From positions 1 through 64,000 of the forward strand of contig JADLHO010000065.1 of the NCBI GenBank assembly GCA_020848735.1: a DNA stretch of 64,000 nt, written 5' to 3'. A program made the translations under genes and the position numbers. Shown in pieces: positions 23,213 through 32,147 of this stretch; positions within the stretch are counted from its first letter, which is position 1, and the number at the start of each line of letters is the position of its first letter. The notes under the pieces were generated by a model. The model was not told the DNA's origin, made no database searches, and saw nothing but the letters and a program-made list of their open reading frames with translations. Origin of the DNA: Planctomycetota bacterium. Lineage in GTDB: Bacteria > Planctomycetota > UBA1135 > UBA2386.

Positions 23213-25522
23213 ATGCACTCACGCCCACGTTTCATCTGCGGCGCCCTGCTTCTCGTTCTCGCGTCCGCGTCCCTCTCGCCCGCGCCTTGCGCCCAGACGC
23301 CCCGTCCCCCGGTCTCGCCCGCGCTCCTCGCCGACATCGCACCGCCCCTCCACCGCGCCGCCGGTGAGGAGTCGCAGGACGCCGCCTGGTGGGCCGTTCG
23401 ACGCGACTACAAGGCCGAGCTGCGCTCGGGCTTCGAGTTCATCCCCGTGCTCGGCGCGGAGTTCCAGGACCGCCTCAGCCTGCGCTGGACCACGCGCTCC
23501 GTTCGCCTCGGCAGCCAGTCGCTCGTTCTCGCGCCAAGCCCTCGAGTCGTCGCAGAAGGCGATCGCTGCGAGTTCCGGCACGCGCAGTTCATCGAACGAT
23601 ACGACGTCCACCCCGAGGGCCTCGAGCAGTCGTTCGTGATCCACGCATCCGAGCAACCCGATGGCGACCTCGAGGTGCTCGGTCGGATCGCCACCTCGCT
23701 CCGACCCGACGCCTGCGCCGATGAACACCGCGCCGTGACGTTCCGCGACTCCCTCGGCCGCGCCATCCTCAGCGTCGGGGCCGCGACCGCGATCGACGCG
23801 CGGGGTCGTGTGTTTCCGATGACGACGAGCGTCGACGGCACCACGCTCCGCTACGTCCTCCCTGCGACCGAGCTCGGCGGCGCGACGTTTCCCATCACGG
23901 TCGACCCACTCATCGCGAACACCTGGCTCGCCACGACCAACGATCCGGCGGCGCTCATCACCTGGATCGACGTCGCGGTCGCCGGCGATCTCGCGGGCAC
24001 CGACCGCCGCATCGGCGTCGCGTGGTCGCGCACGGTGACCCAGTCGGACGTCGACACGTTCGTCTCGACCTTCCGCTCCGACTGGACGGGGCGCGTCGAC
24101 GTGTTCTCGGTCATCTCCGGCACTCCCGCGCTCGAGCCGTCGTTGGCATTCCATGGACCGACGCAGCAATGGTGTCTCGCCTACTCGAAGGGCCGCTACA
24201 TCGTGGAGACCTACTTCCACCCGGTCACCGAGCCCTTCACCAATCTCGGCGCCTTCCTGCCGCTCCAGTTCAGCTCCGCGTGGACCCGCTACCTCCGTCC
24301 GCGCATCTCCACGTCCCGCACGAGCGGTTCGCCGAGCGGTGTGCTCGTCGCCTACGACCGGGAGGAGCTGGTGGGGGTGGTGCAGCAGCGCGAGGTCGTG
24401 GGCGTCCTGATCGACCCCGTGGCGCTGACCCGCAGCCAGGATCTCCAGCTCGCCGCCGTCCCCGCCGGCAATGACTTCGATCGCAACCAGGTTGCGATCG
24501 CGGAGGCCGGCGGTGATCTCGGCGATGGCTGGCTCGTCGTCTGGCGCGAGCTCATGCGCAACGTCCCGAGCGACCGCTGGCGCGTCCACGGCGTGCGCCT
24601 CGACCGCTACGGCTCCGCGACCGGTCGCGCGGTCCTGGCCGATCTCCCGGGTGCCCACGTCCTCAATCCGCAGGTCGCGGGTCGCGCCGGGCGCTACCTG
24701 CTCGCCTTCGGCGTGTCGAGCGACCCCGGCTCCACCACGGCGTCGAGCATCGAAGCCGGCCGCATCGATTGGCCGGTCTTCCAGATCCCGACGCTCCTGC
24801 CGCGCCGCAACGTCGCGTCGCTGTCGGGCGGGATCCCGGGAACCGGCCTCGTGCCGAGCGACCTCAGCCACGACGAGGTCACGCGCTCGCACTGGACCCT
24901 GTGCTACACGCGCATCGCCTTCGGCGGTCTGTCCAATGAGCGCTCCTTGCGCGTCGCGATGCTCGGCCACTCGGCCGGCACCGTGCAGAGCGCCGTGCTG
25001 GTCCAGTCGAACAGCCTGCAGGTGGCAGACGCCCACGCCGCCTTCGACCCGGTCACGGGCGCGGTCATGCTCGCCTGGGGAACCTCGGGCAGCTTGCCGA
25101 ACGGCGCCCGCAACCCCCTCTACGGCGATCGGCTCACGCGCAGCGCCGCGAGCGTGTCCGTCACCGGTGCGAGCTGCGGTCCTTCGAGCGCCAGTGCAGA
25201 CACGCCACACGCCGGTCACGAGTTCTGTGGCCTGCGTTTGAGCGGCGCCCCGGGTTGGTCCCTCGCGGTCCTGCTGCTCGGCTTCGCTCCATTGGCCACT
25301 CCGCTCGACGTCCTCGGCATGAACGGCTGTGTCCTCCACTGCTCGGTCGACCTCAGCTTCCCGCTCGTCACGCGCGGCGACGGCAGCGCCGAGCAGATCC
25401 TGGCGATCCCCGATGCGCCGCCGTTGGTCGGTGATCTCTGGGCCCAGTTCGCGCATCAGGCCACCGGTCAGAACCCGTTCGGATGGGCGACGACCCACGC
25501 GTTGCGGATGCACCTCGAGTGA
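23213..25522 (+). CDS. Exported protein of unknown function with shared C-terminal module
   Basis: This 769-residue protein starts at ATG 23213, which gives a typical signal peptide (ICGALLLVLASASLSPAPCAQ); the track start adds a non-exported leader. I recognise no catalytic domain. Residues 50-280 are beta-rich with charged loops. The region 280-640 has repeated segments such as WLVVWRE, VLVAYDRE and VMLAWGTSG at roughly regular spacing, which recall blades of a beta-propeller. The last 100 residues (SLAVLLLGF...GSAEQILAIPDAPPLVGD...ALRMHL) resemble the C-terminal module seen in three other exported proteins here. It likely acts outside the inner membrane. Confidence 0.75.
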   Translation: MHSRPRFICGALLLVLASASLSPAPCAQTPRPPVSPALLADIAPPLHRAAGEESQDAAWWAVRRDYKAELRSGFEFIPVLGAEFQDRLSLRWTTRSVRLGSQSLVLAPSPRVVAEGDRCEFRHAQFIERYDVHPEGLEQSFVIHASEQPDGDLEVLGRIATSLRPDACADEHRAVTFRDSLGRAILSVGAATAIDARGRVFPMTTSVDGTTLRYVLPATELGGATFPITVDPLIANTWLATTNDPAALITWIDVAVAGDLAGTDRRIGVAWSRTVTQSDVDTFVSTFRSDWTGRVDVFSVISGTPALEPSLAFHGPTQQWCLAYSKGRYIVETYFHPVTEPFTNLGAFLPLQFSSAWTRYLRPRISTSRTSGSPSGVLVAYDREELVGVVQQREVVGVLIDPVALTRSQDLQLAAVPAGNDFDRNQVAIAEAGGDLGDGWLVVWRELMRNVPSDRWRVHGVRLDRYGSATGRAVLADLPGAHVLNPQVAGRAGRYLLAFGVSSDPGSTTASSIEAGRIDWPVFQIPTLLPRRNVASLSGGIPGTGLVPSDLSHDEVTRSHWTLCYTRIAFGGLSNERSLRVAMLGHSAGTVQSAVLVQSNSLQVADAHAAFDPVTGAVMLAWGTSGSLPNGARNPLYGDRLTRSAASVSVTGASCGPSSASADTPHAGHEFCGLRLSGAPGWSLAVLLLGFAPLATPLDVLGMNGCVLHCSVDLSFPLVTRGDGSAEQILAIPDAPPLVGDLWAQFAHQATGQNPFGWATTHALRMHLE

Positions 25523-25614
25523 GGACGGCGCTCGGGAGCCGGCGCGACGACCGCGCCGGGAATTCCCGCCCGCGCGCCGTGACGGCAGCCGCGCCGCGTT
25601 GCTCGAAGGACCGT

Positions 25615-25633
25615 GGCCGGCAGAGCGCCGGCC
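25615..25633 (+). terminator. Hairpin between two exported-protein genes
   Basis: GGCCGGC and GCCGGCC form a 7-bp stem with an AGAGC loop in the 135-base gap after the 25522 stop, ending 24 bases before the next ATG. It may end the upstream transcript or shape the 5' leader of the peptidase mRNA. No T-tract is present. Confidence 0.3.
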
Positions 25634-25657
25634 CGAACCCCAGTTCGGAGACCTTCG

Positions 25658-27241
25658 ATGAACAAGACCGCTGCTGTCCTCCTCGCCACCTCTCTCGGCG
25701 CGATGTCCCCGCAGGGCGTCGACGACCCGGGCTCCCGCCACCTCTCGCAGTCGCTCGTGATCGCATCGACTGCGCTCATCCCGCCGCTCGAGTTCCAGGG
25801 CGTCTTCGGACGTCTGCGGGTCGAGCTCGGCTCGGCGATCGTGCTGCCCTTCGACGAGAATCGGGGCAGCGTCAGCGAGTTCCTCGAGGCCGTCGGCCCG
25901 GCGGCGCAGATGTTCTACTTCCAGGTCCTGCGCCAGGACGAGCTCGGCCTGCACCTCTCGACGCTCCGCCGCGTCGGCGAGGACCGCGAGCTGCGCTTCG
26001 CCCAGACCGAGTCCCTCGAGGCCTGCCGCATCCGCGCCGAGACCTGCATCGCCGAGGCCGTGGGAACCAGCGTGGCCGAGGGCTGGCGAGGCAACCCGCT
26101 GGTTCTGGGAGCCAGTCCCCTGTTCCGGCCCGACGTGAGCGGCGTCGCCTACTTCGAGTTCGCCGTCGACCAGGGCGGCTTCATCGTCGTCGCGACCGGT
26201 GAGCATGACGTGCCGATCACCAACTGGAGCAGCCGGGGTGCGCCACCTTCCGCCCTGCTCCGCCAGCGCGCGCAGCAGCAGAGCCGCGTCGTCGCGCGGG
26301 TGCTCAAGGTCGACTCGCTGACCTGGGTCGCCGAAGACGCGAACGGCGCCATGATCGACAAGGTCGGCGAACTGCCGAACCAGCTCCACGACGTGCCCGC
26401 GCTCGTCGACGAGAGCACGCCCGAGTTCCGGCCGCTGCTCCGCGCCTGGCCGTCGTGGCGCGCACTCAAGGTCGGCTTCTCGGAGAGCTACCGCCCGTAT
26501 CTGCGCCGGCAGGCGGCCGCGGCCCGTGAGCGTTGGGAGGCGGATCGCGTCTCCGGCGGTCCGTCGATGACCTCCGACTGGAGTTCCTGGACGACCTACG
26601 AGGCGGACGGTGGCAGCAGCGAGCAGCCGTACTACGACCAGTTCACCTACGGGAGCTGCTACGTCGGCTGTGGCCCCGTCGCCTGGGCGATGCTCTTCGG
26701 TTGGGGCGATCGTCAGGCGCACGACGGCAACCCGGCCTGGTCCTCCCGCACCGGCCTCTACCGCACCGGCGGCGGAACCTCCGCATCGGGCGCTTCGAGT
26801 TCCGCGGTCGCACCGCTGGCGATGGACAGCGGCATCGAGAACGTCATCGAGGAGCTGAACGGCTGGGTCGACACCTACTGTCTCTTCGGCGGCGGCGCGA
26901 CCTGGCCGAGCGACATGGACGAGGCGCAGGGCTACCTCAGCGCGCGCACCAGCGCCACGTGCACGGGCACCGACAGCAACACCTTCATCACCTCGAGCAG
27001 CAAGCGGGAGGACGCCCGCGATTCGATCAAAGACCGCGATACCCCGGTGATCATCGGCACCAGCATGGGCGGCGGGCTCCACTACCCGGTGGCGTTCAAG
27101 TATCGCTGGCGCTCGAAGACGAACTGGCTCGGCGGCACGAGCTACGACCGCGAGTTCTACGTCAACCCCGGTTGGGGGAGCACCGGATCCTTCCAGTGGA
27201 TCGAGGCGAAGACCTGGTTCGTCGGTCAGCTCTACCCCTGA
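25658..27241 (+). CDS. Exported papain-like cysteine peptidase (C10/streptopain-like)
   Basis: This 527-residue protein starts at ATG 25658 with GGAG about 8 bases upstream. A weak signal sequence is present at the N-terminus. Residues about 20-290 look like a propeptide or inhibitory domain. The catalytic part begins near 310: Cys338 in YVGCGPVAWAMLFGWGDRQ, His475 in GGGLHYPVAFKYRW and the Asn/Trp pair in YVNPGWGS, the C-H-N order of papain-fold enzymes and close to peptidase C10. Its targets are unknown. The gene converges on the ECF sigma gene, with a large hairpin between them. Confidence 0.75.
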   Translation: MNKTAAVLLATSLGAMSPQGVDDPGSRHLSQSLVIASTALIPPLEFQGVFGRLRVELGSAIVLPFDENRGSVSEFLEAVGPAAQMFYFQVLRQDELGLHLSTLRRVGEDRELRFAQTESLEACRIRAETCIAEAVGTSVAEGWRGNPLVLGASPLFRPDVSGVAYFEFAVDQGGFIVVATGEHDVPITNWSSRGAPPSALLRQRAQQQSRVVARVLKVDSLTWVAEDANGAMIDKVGELPNQLHDVPALVDESTPEFRPLLRAWPSWRALKVGFSESYRPYLRRQAAAARERWEADRVSGGPSMTSDWSSWTTYEADGGSSEQPYYDQFTYGSCYVGCGPVAWAMLFGWGDRQAHDGNPAWSSRTGLYRTGGGTSASGASSSAVAPLAMDSGIENVIEELNGWVDTYCLFGGGATWPSDMDEAQGYLSARTSATCTGTDSNTFITSSSKREDARDSIKDRDTPVIIGTSMGGGLHYPVAFKYRWRSKTNWLGGTSYDREFYVNPGWGSTGSFQWIEAKTWFVGQLYP

Positions 27242-27259
27242 GGTCGCGCGGAAGCGCAG

Positions 27260-27311
27260 GAGCTGAAGCGGGTGTGGCGCAGCGGCGCCACGCCCGCGCG
27301 CGTTTCAGCTC
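27260..27311. terminator. Bidirectional terminator between peptidase and ECF sigma genes
   Basis: A long imperfect inverted repeat fills the 63-base convergent gap. The inner stem CGGGTGTGGCGC/GCGCCACGCCCG (12 bp with one G-U) has an AGCG loop, and outer arms GAGCTGAA/TTCAGCTC add 8 bp past a small internal loop. The right arm includes the sigma gene stop. Its symmetry suits termination from both sides. Confidence 0.6.
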
Positions 27312-27931
27312 GGATCGGCCCCGTCCGGCTCGTCGAGCAGCAGCGAGAGCCGGGCGAGCCCGCGGTGGACCAGGTTGCGCACCGCCCCTTCGCTGCGGCC
27401 CATCTCGACGGCGATCTCGGCGTGCGAGAGACCGGCGAGCCGATGGAGCGTGATCGCTTCCTGGTAGTCCGGCGGGAGCTTCGCGAACGCGCTCTCGAAG
27501 CGCGCCTCGGCCTCCTTCGCGGCGAGCGCCTCGCTCGGCGTGCCCATCGTCGCGTAGAGCTCCGCGAGGGGGACCTGCGGACCGGAACTCGATCCGCCTT
27601 CGATCGGCTGGAGCTCCTTGGCCGCGTCGCGCCGCCCGCGCCCCCAGAAGACGTTCTTGTTGACGATCTTGTGGAGCGCGTGTCGGAACAGCCACGCCCG
27701 GAATGGCCCCTCGCCCCGGTACTCGAACTCGCCTTCGTCGCGCAGCACCTCGACGCAGATCGACTGCACCACGTCGCGGATCGACTCCTTCGCGCGGATG
27801 CGCGCACCGAGCTTCAGCCGCACATACGCCTCGAGGGCCGGGAGGTGTTCGACGACCAGGCTCTCGAGCGCGCGCGCATCGCCCTTCCGCGCGCGCTCGA
27901 ACGCTCCGCCGTCCTCGTGCGGCGCGGTCAC
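27305..27931 (-). CDS. ECF RNA polymerase sigma factor
   Basis: This 208-residue protein starts at the GTG at 27931, overlapping the upstream stop (GTGA); the track start at 27994 lies inside that gene. Region 2 runs from about 20 to 100 with IRDVVQSICVEVLR and FRAWLFRHALHKIVN. Region 4 runs from about 145 to 200 with LPPDYQEAITLHRLAGLSHAEIA and the recognition helix MGRSEGAVRNLVHRGLARL. A linker of about 45 residues separates them. No anti-sigma gene is adjacent. Instead it is the third gene after a Ser/Thr kinase gene, which fits planctomycete ECF groups whose activity is controlled by kinases. Confidence 0.9.
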   Translation of the reverse strand: MTAPHEDGGAFERARKGDARALESLVVEHLPALEAYVRLKLGARIRAKESIRDVVQSICVEVLRDEGEFEYRGEGPFRAWLFRHALHKIVNKNVFWGRGRRDAAKELQPIEGGSSSGPQVPLAELYATMGTPSEALAAKEAEARFESAFAKLPPDYQEAITLHRLAGLSHAEIAVEMGRSEGAVRNLVHRGLARLSLLLDEPDGADPS

Positions 27932-29397
27932 AGGTGAATCGTCACGGGGTGGGAGAGCGCGAGATCGCCGGTCGTGGTGTTCACGGCGACCCACATGCCC
28001 TGGACCGGCGCGCTGTTGAGGTTGGTCAAGGGCGGCAACAGGATCGCCGCCTGCGAGGTCGGATCACCCGCGCCCGCCACCGGTCGGCCGAGCACGGTGA
28101 ACAGCGGTGTGCTGAATGCGCCGAGGTTCGGGATTCCGACCAGCCACACGGCAAGGCTCGACCCGCCGCCCGCCGGCAGTCCGGTGAGGTGCGCGGTGTA
28201 GGTCACGTTGCCGAGCGCATCGCAGCTCCGATGGGTCTGCGCCGCGAGCGAGGTCCACGCCGCGACCAGCGCTTCGTCGGGCGTTCCCCGCACGTGGGCC
28301 ATCAGGCCGACGGTCAGCGGGGGCTGCGAAGCCCGCACCGACGGGTCGTCGACGCAGACCCCGCTGACCTCGCCGCCGGAACCGGCGCCGGTCCCGTCTG
28401 CGACGCGGCGCGTGCCGGTCCCCGATGAATCGCGTTCGGTGAGGTCGGTCAGCGAGGTGCCGTCGACGCAGTTCGCCACGTAGACGAGCTGCGAGAGCCC
28501 CGCGGGTGTCGTTGCTCGCGTGAACGAGATCAGCAGGTCGTCGCCGCCTTCGTTGTAGGCCAGCGCATCGATGTCGGCGCTCGCGGGGACGCCGAGTTCC
28601 GCTGCGGTGTGGAGCGGCGGCAAGGTCCGCCAAGCGCCGCTCGTTGCATCCCATTTGCGCCGCAGGATCGTCGCACCGCTCGGCGTGCTCCCGGCCCACC
28701 AGGGCGTGGGGACCGCGGCCTTCGTCGCCTCGGTGACCGAGAAGTACACCGTCGGTTCGAGCGGCAGATGCGCGACCACCGCGTCGTCGAGCTCCCAGAG
28801 CGCGACGTAGGTATCGAGGCTGTCGATGCGGCCCTTGCTCGGCGTCGGCCCCGGCCGGAATGCGCCGAGTTCGGTCGAGTCCGCCGCGCGCGCGGTCTGA
28901 CCGCGCAGGTCCGTCGCGATCAGGCGGGCCGTGATCGGCACATAGGAGAACACGTCGGCGCCGGCGCCATCCGGCCGCGCGTGTTCCTGCGCGACGACTC
29001 CGGCCGCGCTCGCCGCCCCGGTCTGGTCCTCCACGGTGAAGAGCAGGACGTTCCAGCAGTTGCACGTGGTGAACTCCATGATCCCATCGCAGGTCGTATG
29101 GAGTTCATCCATCCCGATCGAGAAGGCGTCGACGCGGATCGGCAGGGCCAGACCGAAGACCGCGGCAAACGAGAAATCGGGTCGACCGGCCCGCGGACTG
29201 CTCGGGGCGAGCGCCCCGAACCCGGCCTTGCGCGCATAGCTGCGGGTCGTGCTCGCCGTTCCCGCACCGGCCGGATTGGGGGTGCCCGGTCCGAACGTGA
29301 CGTGCAGGGGGAGCGCGATCATCGGTCCCTGATCGCGTTGGCCGGGGACACTCGCCGCGATCAACGCGGCGACCACGAGTGGGCGGGCATCCATCAT
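27928..29397 (-). CDS. Exported protein of unknown function between kinase and sigma factor
   Basis: This 489-residue protein has a short signal peptide (VVAALIAASVPGQ). The central part has beta-rich segments with several Cys (TTCDGIMEFTTCNCW) and a C-terminal region (SLAVWLVGIPNLG...VQGMWVAVNTTTGDLALSHPVTIHL) similar to the module found in other exported proteins of this window. No enzyme motif is evident. It is co-oriented with the kinase gene upstream (81-base gap) and overlaps the sigma gene downstream, so a sensory or target role in that pathway is possible. Confidence 0.7.
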   Translation of the reverse strand: MMDARPLVVAALIAASVPGQRDQGPMIALPLHVTFGPGTPNPAGAGTASTTRSYARKAGFGALAPSSPRAGRPDFSFAAVFGLALPIRVDAFSIGMDELHTTCDGIMEFTTCNCWNVLLFTVEDQTGAASAAGVVAQEHARPDGAGADVFSYVPITARLIATDLRGQTARAADSTELGAFRPGPTPSKGRIDSLDTYVALWELDDAVVAHLPLEPTVYFSVTEATKAAVPTPWWAGSTPSGATILRRKWDATSGAWRTLPPLHTAAELGVPASADIDALAYNEGGDDLLISFTRATTPAGLSQLVYVANCVDGTSLTDLTERDSSGTGTRRVADGTGAGSGGEVSGVCVDDPSVRASQPPLTVGLMAHVRGTPDEALVAAWTSLAAQTHRSCDALGNVTYTAHLTGLPAGGGSSLAVWLVGIPNLGAFSTPLFTVLGRPVAGAGDPTSQAAILLPPLTNLNSAPVQGMWVAVNTTTGDLALSHPVTIHL

Positions 29398-29478
29398 GAA
29401 CTCGGATCCTGGTCGCGAGGCGGCGGATCCTAACGGACGGCGATCGCCCCGGCGGCCGCGTGTTCGCGGCGCGAGTGA

Positions 29479-32037
29479 TCACTCGTGCGACAGGGTCAGC
29501 ACCGGCCGGAGGCCGAGCAGGTGCTTGCGGTTCCTCGCCGCCTCGGCGACGCGGTATGTGATCCGCGCATTCGGTGCATCGCTCATGAAGCTGCCGCCGC
29601 GCCACGGTTGCACCGCGTCGGGATCGTCGGGGCCGTCGGTCCACTCGGTCACCCGGCACCATTCCCAGACGTTGCCGAGCACGTCGTGCAGACCGAAGGA
29701 GTTGGCGCGGAACGATCCGACCGGCGCGTGCACGGCATGGCCATCGTCGAAGTCCGGCTCCACGCGCCCGGCGACGCGGAAGCCCTCGGCCCGTGCCTTG
29801 TCCGAGAGGTTGGCCGCCCCGCGGAGCGAGCTGCGCTCCCGACCCGTCCACCACGGTGTGTCGGTGCCGGCGCGCGCCGCGTGCTCCCATTGCGCCTCGC
29901 TGGGGATCTCGAGGCCGAGACGCCGGCAGAACGCGGCGCATTCGAGCCACGAGACGGACTCGACCGGGTGCCGTCGCGACGCCACACCCACGGCCCGTCC
30001 CGCCTGCTGGTCGGACGCGAAGACGCTCGGTGTGCTGCCCATGACGCGCTGCCATTGCGCCTGGGTGATCTCGAACTTCGCGATGAGGTACGGGTCCAGC
30101 GCGAGTCGCGTGAACCGCGTCTCGTCCTGGCCGCGCGCCGCGTCGTGATGCGGCGCGTCCGGACGATCCGCCTGCGAGCCGATCGCGAGCTCGCCACCTT
30201 CGATCAGCACGAGGACCGGATCGTCGTCGTCGTGTGCGATCCGCAGGACCCCGTCGGGACCGCGCTCGGGCAATCGACCGTTCGCGGTGGCGACGGCGAA
30301 CTCGAACGAGCCGCTGGCCGGGTCCTGGCCGAGCGGGACCAGCCCGATGATCGGCCGCAGCTCGATCCCGTGCCGCGCCTTGATCCCCGCGATGGCGTGC
30401 GCCCAGGCCGCTGCGTGTTGCGTCACCGTGCGCGCTTCGATGTCCCGCGCCCGGTCGAGCCGTTGCGCGACCTCTGCGTACGTCCCGCCCTCTCCCACGA
30501 GCCGTGTGAGGTCCGCGTGGAGCATGCGCAGTCCCTCGAGCAGCACGGTCTCATGCGCGCTGAGCGCGGCACCGCGCCCCGCGAGCCCCTCGATCTCCGA
30601 GGCGATCTCCGCACAGCGCGCCCGACCGCCCGTCGCCGCGGCTCGCGCGAGCCAGGCTTCCAGGTCCGCGACGCGCCGCGGGTGCACCGGCCAGAGCTCC
30701 TCCTCGGCCTCGCGCAGGAGCTCGCGGACGGTGCCGCGCATCGCCAGGCGGTCGAAGCGGCGCAGGTTCTCACTCGCCTCCAGTCCCAGCCGGACGATGA
30801 CCGCGAGCGCGATGACCGCGGCGAGCAGCACCGCGCCGCCGATCGCGAGCGGCGCGCGGTGCCGCCGCGCGAACTTCAGGAAGCGATACCCCGCGCTCGG
30901 CGGCCCCGCGAGCACGGCCTCGCCGGCGAGATGACGGCGGAGGTCCGCAGCGAGCTCGGAGACGCTCGCATAGCGATCGCCCGCCGACTTCGCGATGGCC
31001 CGCGCGACGATCCAATCGAGCTCGCCGCGCAGGTCGCGGGCGAGTGCTCCGACCGTGGCTCCGCGTCGCTCCGCGATCGCGGCCGCGTCGGCCGGCGCCG
31101 CTGCGGCGAACCGGCGGCTCGGCGACGGCGGCTCCTCCTCGCGCAGGATCCTCAGCATCTCGGGCAACCCGGCGCATTCGAGGCGGTCGTCGGCGAAGGG
31201 ACGCAGTCCGCTGCCGAGCTCATAGAGCATCACGCCGAGCGCATAGACGTCGGTGCGCACGTCGACGCCCCGGCCGTCGCCCCGCGCCTGCTCGGGGCTC
31301 ATATAGGCCGGGGTGCCGATCGGTCGGCCCAGCTCGGTGTCCAGGGCCGACGTCATCCGCGTGCTGTCGAAGGCCTTGGCCAGGCCGAAGTCGATGACCT
31401 TCGGCCGCGCCCGACCTCCCGTCTCCTTCACCAGCACGTTCGACGGCTTGAGGTCGCGGTGGATCACGCCGTTCTGGTGCGCGTGGTGGACGGCATCGCA
31501 GACCTCGGCGAGCAGGGCGAGGCGCTCGCGGACCGGGAGTCGCCGCTGGTCGCACCAGGTGCTGAGCGCGACCCCGTCGACGTATTCCATCGCGAGGTAG
31601 GGGCGACCCTCGTCGGTGGCGCCGGCCTCGTAGACATGCGCGATCGCCGGGTGGTCCATGAGGGCCAGCGCCTGTCGCTCGGCGACGAAGCGCGCCAGCG
31701 CCTCGGGTCCACCGCGGTCGTCGCGCACGATCTTCAATGCCACGAGCCGCCGCACCGGCTCGCGCTGCTCGGCGAGGAAGACCTCGCCCATGCCGCCCCT
31801 GCCCAGCGTCCTCAGCACGAAGAACGACCCGACCTTCGAGATGGGCGGCCGCGCGAGCAGGCCACGGTCGCGCAGCCTCGCCACGCGGCGCAGGAGCTCG
31901 TCGGCGTGCGCCGGGTGCGCCGCGCACAGCGCTTCGAGGCCCTCCTCGCCGGTCGACTCGAGGCGCTGGAGCCCCTCGGCGAGCAGGGTCTCCATGCCGA
32001 ACTCGTCGGACGGGCGATCGGAATCGGTCTCGGCCAC
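29479..32037 (-). CDS. Transmembrane Ser/Thr protein kinase with C-terminal SUMF1 domain
   Basis: This 852-residue protein starts with GTG. The cytoplasmic kinase domain (about 70-355) has the glycine loop LGRGGMGEVF, VALKIV, the catalytic loop HRDLKPSNVL, DFGLAK and GTPAYMSPEQA, so it should be active (PknB/Hanks type). A transmembrane helix follows at about 393-413 (LAIGGAVLLAAVIALAVIV), then a helical stalk of about 200 residues. The outer C-terminal SUMF1-like domain (about 625-850) has LIEGGELAIGSQADRP, FEITQAQWQRVMG, HPVESVSWLECAAFCRRLG, IPSEAQWEHAARAG and GNVWEW. The extracytoplasmic domain is probably a sensor. A TAACCT box lies 9 bases before the start. Confidence 0.92.
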   Translation of the reverse strand: MAETDSDRPSDEFGMETLLAEGLQRLESTGEEGLEALCAAHPAHADELLRRVARLRDRGLLARPPISKVGSFFVLRTLGRGGMGEVFLAEQREPVRRLVALKIVRDDRGGPEALARFVAERQALALMDHPAIAHVYEAGATDEGRPYLAMEYVDGVALSTWCDQRRLPVRERLALLAEVCDAVHHAHQNGVIHRDLKPSNVLVKETGGRARPKVIDFGLAKAFDSTRMTSALDTELGRPIGTPAYMSPEQARGDGRGVDVRTDVYALGVMLYELGSGLRPFADDRLECAGLPEMLRILREEEPPSPSRRFAAAAPADAAAIAERRGATVGALARDLRGELDWIVARAIAKSAGDRYASVSELAADLRRHLAGEAVLAGPPSAGYRFLKFARRHRAPLAIGGAVLLAAVIALAVIVRLGLEASENLRRFDRLAMRGTVRELLREAEEELWPVHPRRVADLEAWLARAAATGGRARCAEIASEIEGLAGRGAALSAHETVLLEGLRMLHADLTRLVGEGGTYAEVAQRLDRARDIEARTVTQHAAAWAHAIAGIKARHGIELRPIIGLVPLGQDPASGSFEFAVATANGRLPERGPDGVLRIAHDDDDPVLVLIEGGELAIGSQADRPDAPHHDAARGQDETRFTRLALDPYLIAKFEITQAQWQRVMGSTPSVFASDQQAGRAVGVASRRHPVESVSWLECAAFCRRLGLEIPSEAQWEHAARAGTDTPWWTGRERSSLRGAANLSDKARAEGFRVAGRVEPDFDDGHAVHAPVGSFRANSFGLHDVLGNVWEWCRVTEWTDGPDDPDAVQPWRGGSFMSDAPNARITYRVAEAARNRKHLLGLRPVLTLSHE

Positions 32038-32046
32038 GGCGGCGCG

Positions 32047-32052
32047 AGGTTA
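32047..32052 (-). promoter_or_regulatory. Candidate -10 element (TAACCT) for the kinase gene
   Basis: GCTAACCT on the minus strand puts TAACCT 9 bases before the GTG at 32037. It matches the start-proximal pattern shared with other operon heads in the window. Confidence 0.35.
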
Positions 32053-32147
32053 GCGGGGGGCTGCGCGCGGGTCTGTCCGAAGGGCGGGTCTGCGGGGATT
32101 CGTGTGCTCGACCGTGACGGAACCGCGCGGGGCTTGCTGGAGAGGAC

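Noticed and set aside
23219-27082. 1287-residue minus-strand ORF
   Set aside because: It lies across two exported-protein genes with signal peptides and a peptidase active site. No motif is seen in the antisense product.
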